Assembly (NCBI GenBank): GCA_044772875.1
Contig: CP173058.1
Location: forward strand, 248,001 to 312,000
Length of the DNA stretch: 64,000 bases
Source: Morganella morganii_D
GTDB lineage: Bacteria; Pseudomonadota; Gammaproteobacteria; Enterobacterales; Enterobacteriaceae
Direction: 5' to 3'
The position numbers and the translations under genes are program-made. Under the pieces are notes generated by a model. That model worked only from the letters and a program-made list of their open reading frames with translations, did no database searches and was not told the origin of the DNA. Of the stretch, positions 60,840 to 64,000 are shown one piece after another. How positions within the stretch are numbered: position 1 is the first letter of the stretch; every line of letters begins with the position of its first letter.

Positions 60840-61580
60840 GTGGAACAAAATCAATCAGTTCGGCTTTCACGCAGGACAATACTGAAACAAACACTCGCTG
60901 TTTCCGCGCTTTCGGTCACCGGACTGGCTGCTTTATCGGTGCCTTCTGTCTCTTTTGCGGCATCACTCAGCAAAGAAGAACGTGACAGCATGACTCCTCA
61001 GGCTGTGATTGAACATTTTAAACAGGGTAATCTGCGCTTCCGGGAAAATCGTCCGGTGAAACATGATTACCTGGCACAGAAGCGCAACAGTATTGCGGGC
61101 CAATATCCTGCTGCGGTGATCCTTAGTTGCATTGACTCTCGTGCACCGGCGGAAATTGTGTTGGATGCGGGAATCGGCGAAACATTTAACTCCCGGGTGG
61201 CAGGTAATATCAGTAACCGCGATATGCTGGGCAGCATGGAATTTGCCTGTGCTCTTGCAGGCGCAAAAGTCGTGCTGGTAATGGGGCATACACGCTGTGG
61301 TGCGGTTCGTGGCGCTATTGATAATGCTGAATTGGGTAACCTGACGGGTCTGCTGGATGAAATTAAACCTGCAATTGAGAAAACTGAGTACAGCGGAGAA
61401 CGTAAAGGGAGTAATTACGATTTCGTTGATGCAGTGGCCCGGAAAAATGTAGAACTAACCATTGAAAATATCCGCAAAAACAGTCCGATACTGAAGCAAC
61501 TGGAAGATCAGAAGAAAATTAAAATCGTTGGCAGTATGTATCATCTTGCCGGCGGTAAAGTTGAGTTTTTCGACGTCTGA
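60840..61580 (+). CDS. Beta-class carbonic anhydrase with Tat signal peptide
   Basis: 246 residues from a GTG at 60840, which has AGGAG eight bases upstream; earlier starts lack a site. The N-terminus has the twin-arginine motif SRRTILK and a hydrophobic core ending SVSFAASL, so the folded zinc enzyme should be exported by Tat. Zinc ligands and dyad of beta-carbonic anhydrases are present: SCIDSRAP (Cys, Asp-Arg) and GHTRCGAV (His, Cys). It would hydrate CO2 in the periplasm. Confidence 0.9.
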   Translation: MEQNQSVRLSRRTILKQTLAVSALSVTGLAALSVPSVSFAASLSKEERDSMTPQAVIEHFKQGNLRFRENRPVKHDYLAQKRNSIAGQYPAAVILSCIDSRAPAEIVLDAGIGETFNSRVAGNISNRDMLGSMEFACALAGAKVVLVMGHTRCGAVRGAIDNAELGNLTGLLDEIKPAIEKTEYSGERKGSNYDFVDAVARKNVELTIENIRKNSPILKQLEDQKKIKIVGSMYHLAGGKVEFFDV

Positions 61581-61591
61581 CAGTAAACGCC

Positions 61592-61619
61592 GGATGTGAA
61601 AACAGCGGGTTTCACATCC
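61592..61619 (+). terminator. Hairpin after the carbonic anhydrase gene
   Basis: GGATGTGAAA pairs with TTTCACATCC around an 8-base loop, 12 bases after the stop. There is no T-run, so terminator function is uncertain. Confidence 0.5.
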
Positions 61620-61745
61620 ATTAAGCGATCTTGTGCGTTTTGAGTAAACCCAAAACAGTCAATCCGGAGAGGCAATTTTTATGTCTCCAAATTCGCATAA
61701 GGCAGCCGCTGGCTGCCACGTTTGGCTACCCGTTTTATCAATTCC

Positions 61746-62174
61746 TTATCGTCTATGGCATCGGGTATCCTTTTTATCAAATGGTCTGCCGATACCCGGT
61801 GCCGTCGTGTTATTACCGTTGAAAGCACTCCGCCATGCGACGTCCTCATACCGGCCCCGGGGACAGAGCATCTTACCCGGGCCGCTGCTGAGGTCAGGAA
61901 TGCGGGTCTCCGGCTTCATGCGAAGCACGCGACCCAGCGTGGCGTACTTCTCTTCGGTGAATGGGTTGTGGATGAGGTGTTCGCTCTCACTGATGGTAAA
62001 AATACGTGGGATATCCTGCTGAATATATCCGATATTCAACTCAGCATTTTGCACCTGCAGGCAGGCCCGGTTTACGGATGCCGGTGAGAAATCCACGCCG
62101 GTGCAGTGAAATCCTCGCTCCGCTGACAGCCGGATGTGCCGGGGTGCGGAAATAAGGGCGCTGATATCCATCAT
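61746..62174 (-). pseudogene. Chimeric remnant of SAM-dependent methyltransferase genes
   Basis: AGGAG precedes ATGATG at 62174, eight bases past the yjhX stop. The frame holds MTase piece one (AERGFHCTGVDFSPASVNRA, LNIGYIQQDI; motif II region), then directly the N-terminus of a second MTase (HNPFTEEKYATLGRVLRMKP, ETRIPDLSSGPGKMLC, which is motif I with D-L-x-x-G-x-G altered to DLSSGPG). Motif I of the first and the remainder of the second are missing, and the tail reads out of frame. The order is wrong for one enzyme, so this is a deletion fusion and unlikely to be active. Confidence 0.5.
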
Positions 62175-62181
62175 GCTCTCC

Positions 62182-62439
62182 TTAGCGGTTATCAAGCTGT
62201 GCGCGAACGTTATTCAGCCCGGTGGTGTTGATACGATAGGGCTGACCGTTGACGGACTTGATTAGCTTCTTGGCTTTGAGCTTTTTGAAGGTGGCGAGGG
62301 TGCAGTCGGTGAGCAACAGCCCTTCGCGGGTGTAGCATTCAACGGCGGTAATTCGGCCTGACGCATCGCGGATGTGTGCGATTCGGCCACCTTTGGCGAG
62401 AACGTGTAAAGTACGTTGTTCCTGACGGGATAAATTCAT
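62182..62439 (-). CDS. yjhX: YjhX-family protein (UPF0386)
   Basis: 85 residues, full family length, with MNLSRQEQRTLHVLAKGGRI, ITAVECYTREGLLL and FKKLKAKKLIK. YjhX of Escherichia coli is a putative toxin paired with the acetyltransferase-type antitoxin YjhQ; no yjhQ-like gene is visible here. It is followed closely by the methyltransferase remnant. Confidence 0.9.
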   Translation of the reverse strand: MNLSRQEQRTLHVLAKGGRIAHIRDASGRITAVECYTREGLLLTDCTLATFKKLKAKKLIKSVNGQPYRINTTGLNNVRAQLDNR

Positions 62440-62727
62440 ACTGGAGAACCTGTTTCATCATCATATGCAAAACGTGTAAACACACAGTGGTGTCCGCATT
62501 CTATTTCGGCGTATTGATAATCAGTCCGGCCTGAAAAAGTCGGTAAGCTGATTATCGGATGATTACATTCTCCAGCATCAAAGCCTCGGGTTGAGTTGAA
62601 AGGTATTTACGGGGTGAATGATAACACATGGTTTTGACAGGAGTATCTGCAAGGCGGAAAAGTGTGATCTGGTTCGGAAAACGTTATCCGGCATACCTGC
62701 CATGTGAAACCATGAATAAAACATGGA
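62440..62727. other. Intergenic region upstream of yjhX
   Basis: About 290 bases without a gene. It presumably holds the yjhX promoter. No clear site is seen. Confidence 0.3.
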
Positions 62728-62762
62728 AAACAGAGGGCTGAAAATAGCCCTCTGTTTTCGTT
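62728..62762 (-). terminator. Bidirectional terminator
   Basis: The stem AACAGAGGGCT/AGCCCTCTGTT with a six-base loop has AAAA on one side and TTTT on the other. It ends the degenerate gene at 62776-63117 on the minus strand. Confidence 0.85.
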
Positions 62763-62775
62763 ATTGAACTTTTGA

Positions 62776-63117
62776 TTACTGTACAGTACTGAAAAATGCC
62801 CCGAGCTTGACTGCCAGCCTGCCAACCGCTGTGGCCGTACCCCGGCAATATTGGTAATTTCAGACATACCCTCCGGCACCGGAATGCTGGAGTTTACATT
62901 ATGAATATAGGATTTGGTGTTGACCGCAGAAATGAACTTTGCATCCATCCGGGCTGGAATATCTGTAAGCTTGCTGGAAATAGCAGCTGATTCTGTCGCT
63001 GACATTTAAAACCATGAGTAAGGCTGCTCTTTCATAAATCATCCTTATGTCCTTATGAGTAAAACCACAGGATAAGAGTTTTCTTTCTGACTGTAAGACT
63101 TTTTTCTCTTCGCTCAT
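62776..63117 (-). pseudogene. Possible degenerate small gene of unknown function
   Basis: From an ATG at 63117 with AAGGAA upstream, the frame reads MSEEKKVLQSERKLLSCGFT...IYERAALLMV. The reading then seems to pass to another frame (MSATESAAISSKLTDIPARM, NTKSYIHNVNSSIPVPEGMSE) and again to a third (YCRGTATAVGRLAVKLGAFF), ending at 62776 just before a terminator. Joining them by two frameshifts would give about 110 residues. I do not recognise the family, and the joins are conjecture; the initiation site and terminator support a former gene. Confidence 0.35.
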
Positions 63118-63440
63118 GATATTTCCTTTATCAGTGCTTTTAATCATATAGTTCAGTGATAACCTGTCTGTACAGAATATTGAGTATTTGTTCATTATTA
63201 AAAGACCCGCTAACTCATACAGTGAAGAATTTCTGCTTGTCCATTTTTTCTTATCTGAAACAGTTCTGATTAGCGTTTTCCGGTTGCTGTCGGTAAAGTT
63301 TTGTCTGGAAATTATTCAGGCTTCTATGTTTCCGGGCCCATAATCACATAGAATGATACATGTCCGGGTATGCCCTGTGTGGCAGACAAACCCTGTCAGG
63401 TCCGGGGGTGGGACATCACCTGTTATGTTAAAAAATCAGT
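63118..63440. other. Region without a gene
   Basis: About 320 bases between the decarboxylase operon and the degenerate gene. An imperfect inverted pattern lies around 63360-63415 (TGTCCGGG, CCCTG...CAGG). No gene is seen. Confidence 0.3.
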
Positions 63441-63677
63441 TTAGCGATTAAATTCCGATAACAGCGGCGGAATTGCTGGTACTTCAGGTGCATTATCAAT
63501 ATCGCTTTGAGTCATTCGAAAAGCTTCCGGATAATGCTCACGCTCAGTGCGTCTCGCTGGTTCAGTATTTCTCCAGGTGTAAAGACAATGTTGGCATTGG
63601 AATACTATCCATATATCTTTTATCGGAGAATTAGCCATTTTTTCAATATTTTTGTCAGCACAACGTGGACAGATCAT
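63441..63677 (-). CDS. Hydroxyarylic acid decarboxylase subunit D (VdcD/BsdD-like)
   Basis: 78 residues. Two zinc-ribbon-like pairs, CPRC near the N-terminus and CQHC at about 29-32, are followed by LYTWRNTEP, EHYPEAFRMTQSDID and PAIPPLLSEF, the fixed layout of the small D subunit of non-oxidative hydroxyarylic acid decarboxylases. It lies nine bases after the C-subunit gene, as in vdc/bsd/ecd operons. Confidence 0.92.
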   Translation of the reverse strand: MICPRCADKNIEKMANSPIKDIWIVFQCQHCLYTWRNTEPARRTEREHYPEAFRMTQSDIDNAPEVPAIPPLLSEFNR

Positions 63678-63686
63678 TTTTTATCC

Positions 63687-64000
63687 TTATTTACTATTTG
63701 CCAGTAAAGCAGTCAATTTTTCTACCCAGATACCAGTTTCTGGTAAGTCTTTTACTGGTTGGCTATAATTACCGCGGACATCAGGAGCTACGGGGGTGGT
63801 AGCATCAATTACAAGTTTATCGGTAATTCCCGCTGGACTGGAACCGGGATCTAGTTCCAGGACTGACATATTAGAAAGTTGTATTAAATCACCGACCGGA
63901 TTAACTTTGGATGATAAAGCCCACATAACCTGGGGTAGATTGAAAGGATCTACATCTTCATCGACCATAATAACTATTTTTACATAACCCAATCCATGAG
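63687..64000 (-). CDS. UbiD-family hydroxyarylic acid decarboxylase subunit C, C-terminal part (runs off the window)
   Basis: About 104 codons open to the right edge. It begins HGLGYVKIVIMVDEDVDPFNLPQ in pieces, followed by VMWALSSKVNPVGDLIQL and LELDPGSSPAGITDKLVIDAT, the conserved C-terminal end of UbiD-type decarboxylases that use prenylated FMN. The downstream D-subunit gene identifies the vanillate/4-hydroxybenzoate/protocatechuate decarboxylase group. The substrate cannot be told. Confidence 0.92.
   Translation of the reverse strand, partial: HGLGYVKIVIMVDEDVDPFNLPQVMWALSSKVNPVGDLIQLSNMSVLELDPGSSPAGITDKLVIDATTPVAPDVRGNYSQPVKDLPETGIWVEKLTALLANSK

Noticed and set aside
1..64000. CRISPR arrays, rRNA genes and replication origins.
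   Set aside because: No regularly spaced short repeats, rRNA sequence or origin-like iterons were seen. The only regular long repeat is the in-frame autotransporter duplication.

Overview
The window looks like chromosome from a member of the Morganellaceae, most likely Morganella. The backbone has about 50% GC and follows the enterobacterial order ybaL, ushA, ybaK, ybaP, copA, cueR, ybbJ-qmcA, cnoX, ybbO, tesA, ybbA-ybbP, purEK, lpxH, ppiB, cysS, ybcJ-folD, tRNA-Arg(UCU). Accessory genes typical of Proteus and Morganella relatives are added to it. The species is inferred from gene content only.

Layout. (1) 1-3490: a secreted family I.3 RTX lipase gene, cut in two by an ISNCY-type insertion sequence that carries an SH3-domain passenger gene. 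(2) 3772-4298: a small AT-rich locus with a microcin-like double-glycine-leader precursor, preceded by a two-TM immunity-like reading frame that holds one stop codon. (3) 4305-31483: housekeeping backbone. It contains a CueR-controlled copA/cueR pair, a lone POTRA-domain protein, a C69 dipeptidase, a PurR-boxed purEK operon, and two adjacent cytochrome genes (b562 and b561) that are each broken by a single lesion. (4) 31407-35305: a decayed prophage in tRNA-Arg. It keeps integrase and exonuclease tails, a nested Rz/Rz1 spanin cassette, and an L,D-transpeptidase-like protein overlapping a putative periplasmic partner. A degenerate copy of the tRNA 3' end with a terminator may mark the far end. 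(5) 35363-45160: IS3-family relics and gene fragments between intact islands. These are an AEC permease, a ytcA-mdtNOP tripartite efflux operon and a TsuA/TusA-like sulfur import pair; an autotransporter relic also lies here. (6) 45422-56351: a complete phase-variable chaperone-usher fimbrial locus. Its order is FimB/MrpI-type recombinase, 335-bp invertible element, MrpJ-like regulator, major pilin, chaperone, two pilins, two more chaperones, usher, a Sel1+SPOR protein, and an AT-rich tip adhesin. (7) 57307-60375: an AIDA/pertactin-type autotransporter with a long internal duplication. (8) 60840-64000: a Tat-exported beta-carbonic anhydrase, a chimeric methyltransferase relic, yjhX, and the end of a UbiD-type hydroxyarylic acid decarboxylase operon.

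The most unusual material is the fimbrial locus and the microcin-like locus. In the fimbrial locus, near-perfect 21-bp inverted repeats bracket a good sigma-70 promoter that points away from the fimbrial genes in this assembly. If it is the operon promoter, the sequenced state is OFF. Inversion would drive a motility-repressor-type regulator as first gene, then the pilus genes and a peptidoglycan-binding SPOR protein not normally part of such operons. Start codons were chosen by ribosome-binding sites where they differ from the longest reading frame. Function statements are by family recognition; no database search was run.
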